The translations under genes and the position numbers were made by a program. Positions 10,501 to 16,443 of a stretch of DNA of 29,130 nt are shown piece after piece; the stretch's first letter is position 1, and each line of letters starts with the position of its first letter. Origin of the DNA: an uncultured Clostridium sp. (GTDB lineage Bacteria > Bacillota > Clostridia > Lachnospirales > Lachnospiraceae); contig CAKSBP010000038.1 of NCBI GenBank assembly GCA_934438135.1, positions 1 to 29,130 on the forward strand, in the 5' to 3' direction. Below the pieces are notes generated by a model, which saw only the letters and a program-made list of their open reading frames with translations, ran no database searches and was not told where the DNA came from.

Positions 10501-12724
10501 CATTTACAAGAGTTACACCTGGACATTTTTTTATTACTTGATTGAAATGATGAACGGATGCCGTATCACCTCCGGTAATTAAATATTTTAATCCAGAGAA
10601 CATGAAAACATTACTATCTACAAATTGGTTAAATAACGCAGCTGTCAGCCAAAGTATTGTAATTTTATCTTCTTTTATGTGCCTTTCAAAAGATTTACTG
10701 TCAAGCATCTCTTCTTTATTCAGCAGGTACAGGCTTGCTCCGCAGAGCAGAGAACCCCAGATTTCAAAAGTAGAAGCATCAAATACAATAGAGCCTGTTT
10801 TTAATATTCTGTCATTTTTCGTAATTTCCACATAATTTGTATTCTTTACGAGACGAATCACACTTTTTTGACGTACCATAACGCCCTTAGGCTGATTGGT
10901 CGTTCCCGAAGTAAACATAACATATGCCAAATCTTCTCCAGAAAGTTCTGGTGGCTGATGTATAGATGACGTTTTCCAAGTCTCCTCTTTATCTAGTAAA
11001 ATGACATCTAAAAGAAAATCCAGTTCCTCTGGCATTTCAGAGGTCCGAAGCAGAAAACGTGCATTGGTCTCTTTAAGCATCCGTTCTTTTCTGGTAAATG
11101 GATACGATGGTTCAATCGGAAGATAAGCACCTCCTGCTTTCAGGATTCCCACCATTCCGATTATCATTTCCAGTGTATCATTTGCAAGAATTCCAACGAT
11201 TTCACCACGCTTACATCCTTTTTCCAGAAGAAGCTGCATCAAAACATCCGATTTCTGATCCAGTTCAAAATAGGTAAGTACCTCTCCTCCCTTTCGGATA
11301 ATTTCTTTCTCCGGATAGGTACGTGCAGCCATTCGGAAATCATCTGGAATTGAACATTTGAGATTCAGATCATTCCATGTATCATTAAATACATGCAGAA
11401 TTCTATCCTGCACATCTGCTTCTGCAATCTGAATTTTTTCAATTAATATTTCAGGTTCTGATGTAACCTGCTGAAACAGATAAGTCAACTGCTTTTCAAG
11501 CCGCTTCATAAATCTGTCACTGTATTTATTTTCATTATATACAACGTAATACTCCATGGTGTCATGCTGAAGCACTTCTATACTCAAATCATAGTTGGTC
11601 TGTTGGAACACACTCCACTCTTTTACAAGAATCTCACTGTTTTTATTAGTGCCAAGCATTTTGCCAAGTGGAAAATTCTGAAATGCCATCAGATGAGAAA
11701 CCGTCTCTCCTCCAAGTTCACAAACTTTCTGAATATCACTCAGGGAAGCATACGCGTATTCATCTGACTTAAGATAATTTATTTGAAGTTTTTTTACCAG
11801 CTGGGAAAATGTTTCTCCTTCCTTTACTGTTACCCGCAAAGGAAGTGTATTAATAAATAGACCAATCATTTTTCCAGCATCTCTTACTTTTGCATTCCGC
11901 CCCGATACTACTGTTCCAAATACAACATCATTGGTATAATTGTATTTCTGTAAAAGAATTCCCCAGACAGCATCTACAATAATATTGGCCGTCACACCAT
12001 ATTTCCCAGCAATCTGGTAGATTCCTTCCTGAATATCTGCTGAAATCGGGAAATGGCATTCTTTTCGTTTATACCCTCCATCTCCAGATAAATCTCCTGG
12101 CAGATCCGTAACTGTTTCAATACCTGACAGATACTCCTTCCAATACTGGCTGCTCTTTGTTTTATCCTGTTTTTCCAGCCAGTGGACATAATTAATATAA
12201 GGAGCTGTCTGTTTAACTGATATGTCTTCTCCTACTTTTAAAGAATGATATGCAGAAAAAATCTCTTCCGCAAGAATACCAACACACCAGCCATCCAGAA
12301 TGATATGATGAAAGCTGAAAACAAATACATATTCTTCCTGATCCATTTGAAACAGCTTAAAATGAACCAGATTATCACTATCCAACTGGATTCCTGTCTC
12401 ACGGTCTTTTAAAACCGCTTCTTTTAGTTTCTCTTGTTTTTTCTTATCTGCATTCAGGTTAGAGTAAGAAAACGCAAGCCTGTTTTTCTTCAATACAATT
12501 TGAACAGGCCGTTTCATTTTCTTATAGACAATCTTCGTTCTTAGTGCATCATTTTGATTGGAAACAATAGCTAAAGCCTGTTCAAAAAATTCTACATCAA
12601 TTTCTCCCTTTAGCTGGAATATACCTTGTCCAAAGTAAGCATTGCAGTAGGTGTCTTTTAAAACATGAAACAGCATTCCCTCCTGCATCGGCGTCAAATA
12701 ATACATTTTATCAATATTATCCAT
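4520..12724 (-). CDS. Non-ribosomal peptide synthetase, C-A(Val)-T-Cy-A(Cys, MT-like insert)-T-TE
   Basis: A two-module NRPS of 2734 residues predicted to join valine to cysteine and cyclise the cysteine. Order: condensation domain (1-440; LTPMQEGMLFH, HHIILDG about 141); A1 (FTSGTTNQPKG about 608; KIRGFRVSLSEIE about 858) with pocket residues D A F W I G G T F, the valine code DAFWIGGTF as I recall it; carrier (GGDSILA about 986); Cy (IQMAYLMGR about 1055, DVLIVD about 1181, VGDFT about 1331, SQTPQVYLD); A2 (YTSGSTGQPKG about 1631) with D L Y N W S L I W, cysteine-like; MT-like insert between A8 and A9 (LEIGAGTGGTT about 2136); A10; carrier (GGDSLKA about 2404); thioesterase (about 2455-2734) with GWCVGG at about 2538 and GNH near the end. 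The TE nucleophile is Cys (TGT), where most have Ser. The ATG at 12724 has AGAGGG 6 bases upstream; the nine-codon longer frame has no such site. The N-terminal C domain implies a donor from another carrier or an acyl starter. Confidence 0.95.
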   Translation of the reverse strand: MDNIDKMYYLTPMQEGMLFHVLKDTYCNAYFGQGIFQLKGEIDVEFFEQALAIVSNQNDALRTKIVYKKMKRPVQIVLKKNRLAFSYSNLNADKKKQEKLKEAVLKDRETGIQLDSDNLVHFKLFQMDQEEYVFVFSFHHIILDGWCVGILAEEIFSAYHSLKVGEDISVKQTAPYINYVHWLEKQDKTKSSQYWKEYLSGIETVTDLPGDLSGDGGYKRKECHFPISADIQEGIYQIAGKYGVTANIIVDAVWGILLQKYNYTNDVVFGTVVSGRNAKVRDAGKMIGLFINTLPLRVTVKEGETFSQLVKKLQINYLKSDEYAYASLSDIQKVCELGGETVSHLMAFQNFPLGKMLGTNKNSEILVKEWSVFQQTNYDLSIEVLQHDTMEYYVVYNENKYSDRFMKRLEKQLTYLFQQVTSEPEILIEKIQIAEADVQDRILHVFNDTWNDLNLKCSIPDDFRMAARTYPEKEIIRKGGEVLTYFELDQKSDVLMQLLLEKGCKRGEIVGILANDTLEMIIGMVGILKAGGAYLPIEPSYPFTRKERMLKETNARFLLRTSEMPEELDFLLDVILLDKEETWKTSSIHQPPELSGEDLAYVMFTSGTTNQPKGVMVRQKSVIRLVKNTNYVEITKNDRILKTGSIVFDASTFEIWGSLLCGASLYLLNKEEMLDSKSFERHIKEDKITILWLTAALFNQFVDSNVFMFSGLKYLITGGDTASVHHFNQVIKKCPGVTLVNGYGPTENTTFSVCYSMKEIRKDSVPIGKPISNSTAYITDIYGNLLDIGMPGELCTGGYGVAAGYLGDEKLTSQKYVRDPFFKTGTMYRTGDMAYWMEDGNIGFLGRLDKQLKIRGFRVSLSEIEDTIRRCISGIQDVSVICGENKRLYAFLSAQQQIDREEVKQELKKELPDYMIPAVIVQIGKIPVTMNGKADKKKLLELLSEKKEVEFESPRTPLEIELSKIWAETLKMTRVSVTDNFFEAGGDSILAMSMTTKANKRGIDITITDLYQNPDIKGLAAAMEAKQAGEVRVEEIPQYEADLEHEYEEFPLNEIQMAYLMGRNPKFELGGFSTHFYAEFDTEIDMERFSYSLNQVIRRHPMMRAVIYERGTQKILEEVPEYKVVIEDLTNLSEKEKEACLEQERKRMEQFVFPLESWPMFELKAFKLGMTQYQLNFGIDVLIVDGASFFRIAEDLNRYYKGEDSKLENLEFSFRDYTLALKDFRTKPEYERQKQYWMQKIEEFPNAPVLPMISEPLTLKNVKFKRKQGILHKSQWEKIKKEAKMHNVTAAGLLCTVYAKILGHWSGQEELAVNTTVFSRYPFHKDVEKLVGDFTCIMLLAIHLDGKKEFWQQVGEVQKVLGDALEHRNYSGVEFTREIAKYRGQNGRAVMPYVFTCALFDNAASSWKDIGQMKYARSQTPQVYLDNQIIETDGELSIVWDYPAGLFEQELIDEMFLEYMDILEHIADGEVREPGLSQRDLELATMYNATGKEIPFKTLHGLFQESAAQYPELPAVSCGERMYTYAELNEYSDRMAACLRENGVCKGDKVSVLGTRCLETIVNIIAILKAGGTYIPINPEYPKERQEYIVKNSASRLFLKPDSYMEMKADACQNRLTAEEDINAAAYVIYTSGSTGQPKGVVIGHKEAANTIQDMNCRFGISCCDKVIGLSSMGFDLSVYDIFGTLGAGAELILVKDQRDVREIRNILEKKAVTVWNSVPAIMEMFVDSLEEGYQNHTLKHVWLSGDWIPLNLPEKIRTYFKQTDITSLGGATEASIWSIYYPIETLNPSWMSIPYGMPLSNQQIYILDSIGDICPCGAAGEIYIGGFGVAREYLNDKVKTEYAFVEHPEYGRLYRTGDYGKMLREGYVEFLGRRDSQVKVRGYRIEFGEIEAAMNEFPRVQSSIVDVYEAENGAKQLIGYVVLDEEASDERKTQLYESIEAKTRDASLSYEGTLSQEKLKELNDAVEDISTAYIYQNCLNLGLDVLLTEGRTLEEICQMLKIVPEYTKLFRNWLDILVEDCVLEELAGIYKWVSSKKIYDIESMWTELETQDWPKSLSTSFAYLRQSGENHINMLLGKVNALTLFFPEGSMVTAESLYKFSPIAEYLNNMIHGTIQCLVEGWSKERKLRVLEIGAGTGGTTDGILPLFDADNTEYMFTDLSDFFLEEAKKRYKKYSFLKYGLLDINEEIQSQGYEYASYDVILCANVIHDAQNIQKTLQSIKNLLDNRGILILIEGTKNSRQQLASVRFIEGLSQFEDERLESGRPLLSVSEWEQQFMKAGLQHFGAFPECEELSDLFGNHLILGQKCLKHNPPKEMEIKAYLNQKIPSYMVPSKLIQMDEIPLTANNKVNRKALVKPAAEKIRKGNYVSPVTECQKKLASVWEEVLKIEKPGIRDSFFDLGGDSLKAVEIVSKAENQGIHISLTDMFTYLTIQELSDVIAEKEKSRIIKNIDNLMLIREGTESDKDIFFVHAGSGEVGVYVELCRYIDKSYNCWAFSALKRDSVGPENITMEALAARYIMNMKKVRPYGPYDIAGWCVGGTIAFEMVRQLEKSGEKVTHLTLINSNAPSRESREKVIPFSGNTERMLMQQFSMKMPQQIEKGEMEPDDIWEVIVAAMNQGKLNRETLKKMIPPTILRVIPEKDEHDNRTLVKYVNRIRSYVNARDYYIPDGQVNADVLYVGAAQEKIENCREWNLYTRHEIEFIEVPGNHVSIFEGENVKQLADKVNHHQKN

Positions 12725-12751
12725 TTTTATCCCTCTCATTTCAGATAACAT

Positions 12752-12764
12752 TATCTTGTGTAAA
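12752..12764 (-). repeat. 13-base intergenic repeat, copy 1
   Basis: The minus strand reads TTTACACAAGATA, identical to 4495-4507. It lies 9 bases after the permease stop codon and 27 bases before the start of the larger NRPS gene, so both copies occupy the same place relative to an NRPS start. Confidence 0.6.
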
Positions 12765-12773
12765 ATTAATTAG

Positions 12774-15002
12774 TTACTCTCTTGTCTTAAGTGCCTCTGT
12801 CATTGGAATTTTATCTGCATGCCGGTTAAGCATTGCATGGCTGATAAAATAAGTTCCAAGTACAATCAGTATAATAAACAGATAGGCTTCTTTCTTCAGA
12901 TAAAAACCAATATATCCCTGTATACTTGCAATTGTACGCAGCCACATCCTATCCATTACCAGATTTCCAATAGGAATTGAAAAAAACAGACTGAAAAGAA
13001 CTACCAAAAATGAGATATTTAAATACAGCCTTCTTATCTCTTTCTTCTGATAACCAAATACCTTAATAAGTGAAATATGATTTCTCTCTTTATCTACCAG
13101 AATCTTAACCAAAAGATAAATAGTAACAATGCCAACAATAACTGCTGCACCAAGGAGCATCACTATCATGGATTTTAGCATAGATACAATGGTATCCGAT
13201 GCTTCTACAACATCTTCCTTGCTGACACAGGCATATTCATATTCTTCTGGGATATCCTGCTTCTGATTTGTAAGAATGATATTATAATAATCTGCATTAT
13301 TATCCAATAAATCATTTAATGCATCACGATCCATAAAGACATAGAGTCCTTCGCTGTAATCATAGACACCGGCAATCATCAAATTATAATTATCATAACT
13401 GCTCTTGTTTTTCAGTTTGATTTTCATTCCCTTTTTTAATCCAAATTTTTTGGATACGGCACTGGAAACAAAGACATCATTACTGCCGCTTTTTGTATCT
13501 ATAGAGTAGAACTGGCTGTCCTGGCTGATTCCCCGAAGTGTAATATTATAGCTGTTGTTGTACATACAGTTCGCATCTACCGCTTTTTCAATCTCAGTAC
13601 TTTCGGTTTCATAAGGAGCTTTCAGATAATAAGTATATTGATTCGGAACACTGTCACGGATATCATCTGGATATTTTTCCAAAGAATATTTCATCCCCAG
13701 ACCAAACAACAGCAGAATAACAACAAACATTAACGCCACACAAAGTGTAATATAATTTTTCATTCCACTCATCAGGTTTCGGATTTTAAATTTTGACATA
13801 ATCTTCATTCCAGATAAATCTATTTTATGTAATTTCATTATTTTCTGTTCTTTTCGAAGCAGACGTAATACTGGACAGGAAAGTTTCCGGAACAGAAGGA
13901 TCTCATTTACAATAATTACAATAATTACCGGAAGAGCCAATCCGAAAAATATCATTCCAGATGACATTTTTATATTTAAATTTGGGAAATTAAAGAAAGA
14001 TGCTGGTGTTTTTGATACCACTTTACAGATAACTGTCATTCCCAGTACACATCCGATAACAGAAGAAAATAATGTAATAGTCAACGGAAGCCTCATATAG
14101 TGTTTTATAATCTCCCGCCGATTATATCCCATTGCATATAGTGTTCCAATGATTGCACTGTCTTCTTCAATCATACTGATTACACTTGTTGCTATTACAT
14201 AGGATAAAATTAAAATTAGGATAACACAAATCATAATTACCATATTTTTGTTTAACTTCATTTTTTCCTGACAATAATTTACTCTTGGATTGTTTTCCGA
14301 CTTATAAAAATCTACAATATAATTTGATTCATTAATCTGATCCTGAACTTCATCCAACAGGTTTTTCTGCTGTTTTTCGGATAAAGAAGCATCTTTGAAC
14401 TGATACGAATAGCTGTAAATAACTTCATCCTGATTTAATTTTTCGAAATCATCCTGAGATACATAAGCCACACCAAATGATTCATGATTTGGTACAATAT
14501 CTTTAATATTCTGGACAGCCATTACATACTCTGGTGAAATTCCATATCCACTAACCTTTTGTTTCCTTCCATCTATAGAAATCGTATCTCCGATTTTGTA
14601 ACCATTTTCTGTAGCAAAATTTTTATCTAACAGAATGTCATTTTCCTGCTTAAGTCCAGAACCTTCTGCTACTGCAATACGATTCAGATTTTCCCGGTTT
14701 TCAAATACTCTCAGTATTTTTCCACCTTTTAACGATATATCAATATAATATGTCTGGTCTAATGTCAGGCCCATCTCTTCAATTTCTGATTTCAGGCTAT
14801 CATTCATCTTATTGTATAAAATCATATTTCCATCTTCTAACTTACTTTCTTTCTGGAAATCATCAATAATCTGAATTGCACTATCCGCGAAACTGCAGTA
14901 CCCGACAATGACCATAACGCTTATGATATTCAGCAGGACAAGTCCAATATATTTTGTCCAGTTGTCTCTCAATTCACGCATAATCCGTTTATTCAGTTTC
15001 AT
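12774..15002 (-). CDS. ABC transporter permease with two FtsX-like domains
   Basis: The membrane part of a MacB/FtsX-class ABC exporter, 742 residues. It has about eight hydrophobic helices: one near the N-terminus (YIGLVLLNIISVMVIVGY) followed by a large extracytoplasmic domain of roughly 230 residues, then three helices, a second set beginning YITLCVALMFVVILLLF, another extracytoplasmic domain, and three closing helices. This two-repeat layout is typical of Firmicute peptide or antibiotic exporters of this class. I chose the ATG at 15002 because AAAGGGG lies about 9 bases upstream; an in-frame ATG at 15026 overlaps the end of the ATPase gene but has no binding site. It sits between its ATPase and the NRPS genes, so it probably exports the NRPS product. 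Resistance or sensing, as with BceAB-type systems, is the main alternative; no two-component pair lies beside it. Confidence 0.9.
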   Translation of the reverse strand: MKLNKRIMRELRDNWTKYIGLVLLNIISVMVIVGYCSFADSAIQIIDDFQKESKLEDGNMILYNKMNDSLKSEIEEMGLTLDQTYYIDISLKGGKILRVFENRENLNRIAVAEGSGLKQENDILLDKNFATENGYKIGDTISIDGRKQKVSGYGISPEYVMAVQNIKDIVPNHESFGVAYVSQDDFEKLNQDEVIYSYSYQFKDASLSEKQQKNLLDEVQDQINESNYIVDFYKSENNPRVNYCQEKMKLNKNMVIMICVILILILSYVIATSVISMIEEDSAIIGTLYAMGYNRREIIKHYMRLPLTITLFSSVIGCVLGMTVICKVVSKTPASFFNFPNLNIKMSSGMIFFGLALPVIIVIIVNEILLFRKLSCPVLRLLRKEQKIMKLHKIDLSGMKIMSKFKIRNLMSGMKNYITLCVALMFVVILLLFGLGMKYSLEKYPDDIRDSVPNQYTYYLKAPYETESTEIEKAVDANCMYNNSYNITLRGISQDSQFYSIDTKSGSNDVFVSSAVSKKFGLKKGMKIKLKNKSSYDNYNLMIAGVYDYSEGLYVFMDRDALNDLLDNNADYYNIILTNQKQDIPEEYEYACVSKEDVVEASDTIVSMLKSMIVMLLGAAVIVGIVTIYLLVKILVDKERNHISLIKVFGYQKKEIRRLYLNISFLVVLFSLFFSIPIGNLVMDRMWLRTIASIQGYIGFYLKKEAYLFIILIVLGTYFISHAMLNRHADKIPMTEALKTRE

Positions 15003-15019
15003 CCATTTCTTCCCCTTTC

Positions 15020-15739
15020 CTACCATTCGATGCTGCTTGCTTCTTTCCGGTTCTCATTTTTATAATTCTCTGCAATCTCCCCATCGCGGATGGTAATTAC
15101 CTGATGAGACATCTCTGCAATTGCCGTATTATGTGTTACAATCAAAATGGTTGTATTATATTTCTGATTAATCTGTTCTAGCAAAACTAAAAGTTCCTTG
15201 GATGATTTATAGTCAAGTGCACCAGTTGGTTCATCACATAACAGCACTTGTGGATTCTTAGACAATGCTCTTGCCAGTGCAGTCCTCTGCTGCTGTCCAC
15301 CTGAAATCTGACGTGGGAATTTTTTCTGATGTGCCTCCAGACCCAATGTATTTAAAAGTTCATCCACATTTAAGGACTCCTTGGAAAGATATTCGCAGAC
15401 TTCAATATTCTCGCGGACAGTTAAATTTGGAATCAAATTATAGAACTGAAATACAAATCCAAGATACTTTCGCCGAAACATTGATAAATCCCTGCTGTTT
15501 AGCTCCGATATATTTACGCCGTCAATAATGACATTTCCTGAATCCGCCTGTTCCAGGCCGCCTATCAGATTAAGAAGTGTAGATTTTCCAGAACCAGACG
15601 GTCCTAAAATCGTACAGATACTTCCTTTCTCCACCTGAAGAGATACCTTATTAAGTACTACTGCGCTGTTTTCCTTCTCACCGTAACTTTTCTTCAATGC
15701 CTTTACTTCAATAAACATCTTCTTCATCTCCTTACTCAT
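15020..15739 (-). CDS. ABC transporter ATP-binding protein (LolD/MacB type)
   Basis: The ATPase partner of the downstream permease, 239 residues. Motifs are complete: Walker A GPSGSGKST (46-54), Q-loop FVFQFYN (96-101), signature ISGGQQQR (145-152), Walker B VLLCDEPTGALD (about 165-176) and H-switch VTHN. The IPNLTVRENI segment is typical of the LolD/MacB family that pairs with FtsX-fold permeases. It is the first gene of the cluster. The ATG at 15739 has AGGA about 6 bases upstream; an ATG seven codons in (15718), with AAGGAG 9 bases before it, is an equally good start. The gene stops 17 bases before the chosen permease start, so the two are clearly co-transcribed. Substrate cannot be read from the ATPase itself. 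Confidence 0.95.
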   Translation of the reverse strand: MSKEMKKMFIEVKALKKSYGEKENSAVVLNKVSLQVEKGSICTILGPSGSGKSTLLNLIGGLEQADSGNVIIDGVNISELNSRDLSMFRRKYLGFVFQFYNLIPNLTVRENIEVCEYLSKESLNVDELLNTLGLEAHQKKFPRQISGGQQQRTALARALSKNPQVLLCDEPTGALDYKSSKELLVLLEQINQKYNTTILIVTHNTAIAEMSHQVITIRDGEIAENYKNENRKEASSIEW

Positions 15740-15762
15740 GGTTTCCTAAATCACGCTTCACT

Positions 15763-15790
15763 TTTATATGTGATTATGGTATATTTGTAA
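15763..15790 (-). promoter_or_regulatory. Candidate promoter of the ABC-NRPS operon
   Basis: On the minus strand TTACAA (15790-15785) and TATAAA (15768-15763) are separated by 16 bases, giving a sigma-A-like promoter about 24 bases before the ATPase start. Matches to consensus are moderate, so this is a prediction. Confidence 0.45.
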
Positions 15791-15793
15791 TAT
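15781..15793. promoter_or_regulatory. Candidate ArsR-type operator, ATATT-3-AATAT
   Basis: A perfect 5-3-5 inverted repeat (ATATT TGT AATAT) overlaps the proposed -35 element of the NRPS operon in the divergent region. ArsR/SmtB regulators bind AT-rich inverted repeats over promoters. The repeat is short and AT-rich, so chance is possible. Confidence 0.3.
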
Positions 15794-15855
15794 CAGCGGC
15801 TATTCTCTTGTTTTATAACAACTGGAATACATATTTAAAATGAAAGGAGTAAATT

Positions 15856-16227
15856 ATGATTCATCATTTATTACCTCATGAACACACACAGAATATTGAC
15901 AAGATATTAAATATTATGCCGGAGTCATCGGAATTTCAAAAGGCTTCCCGTCTTTTCAAGCTGATTAGCGACACTTCTAGGCTTCGTATTTTTTGGTTCT
16001 TATGTCATACGGAAGAATGCGTCTGCAATATCGCATCTGCCGTTGAAATGAGTACCGCCGCAGTATCACACCATCTGCAGATTCTTCAGGTAAATAATCT
16101 GATTACAAGCCGGAGAATCGGAAAAGAAGTTCATTACACATTAGCAGACACAGAAAATGCTGCTTTTGTTCATAAAATGGTAGAATCTTATTTTCATATG
16201 TCCTGTCCAGGAAAACCTGGAAATTAA
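15856..16227 (+). CDS. ArsR/SmtB-family metal-responsive transcriptional regulator
   Basis: A 123-residue winged-helix repressor. The core FKLISDTSRLRIFWFLC and the recognition region STAAVSHHLQILQVNNLI, followed by the wing RRIGKEVHYTL, are the standard ArsR fold. ECVCNIA (54-60) matches the metal-binding loop ELCVC of the ArsR/CadC group, with Cys55 and Cys57; Cys50 and Cys117 are further candidates. The N-terminus is His-rich (MIHHLLPHEH) and the C-terminal helix has His106 and His114, so thiophilic or zinc-type metals are plausible ligands. AAAGGAG lies 7 bases before the ATG. It is transcribed away from the ABC-NRPS operon across 116 bases, which suggests it may control that operon, itself, or both. 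No metal exporter gene follows it within the window. The metal and target are inferred. Confidence 0.92.
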   Translation: MIHHLLPHEHTQNIDKILNIMPESSEFQKASRLFKLISDTSRLRIFWFLCHTEECVCNIASAVEMSTAAVSHHLQILQVNNLITSRRIGKEVHYTLADTENAAFVHKMVESYFHMSCPGKPGN

Positions 16228-16381
16228 TTATTTTCCAACTTCTTGCCCTAATAGATTTTTCCTTTTTTTATATGTGCATGGATTCAATTATGTATTCAAA
16301 CATTCAAACAACCGTTTGATTTTATTCTACTCCTTCATTTTCTAAAAGTCAATGATCATTACATAGATTTTATCTATACAA

Positions 16382-16423
16382 AAAAGCCTTAAAACCGCTA
16401 TAAATCAACGTTTTAAGGCTTTT
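16382..16423. terminator. Bidirectional intrinsic terminator
   Basis: A perfect 14-bp stem (AAAAGCCTTAAAAC at 16382-16395, GTTTTAAGGCTTTT at 16410-16423) has a 14-base loop. T runs follow on both strands: TTTT on plus and TTTTTT on minus. It lies 20 bases after the stop of the minus-strand GH9 gene and can also end the regulator transcript. Confidence 0.9.
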
Positions 16424-16443
16424 CATTTACATTTTTTAAGCTT

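Noticed and set aside
12774..15739. BceAB-type bacitracin resistance module
   Set aside because: No adjacent histidine kinase and response regulator, and the permease sits in the NRPS operon; export of the product is the simpler reading, though resistance is not excluded.
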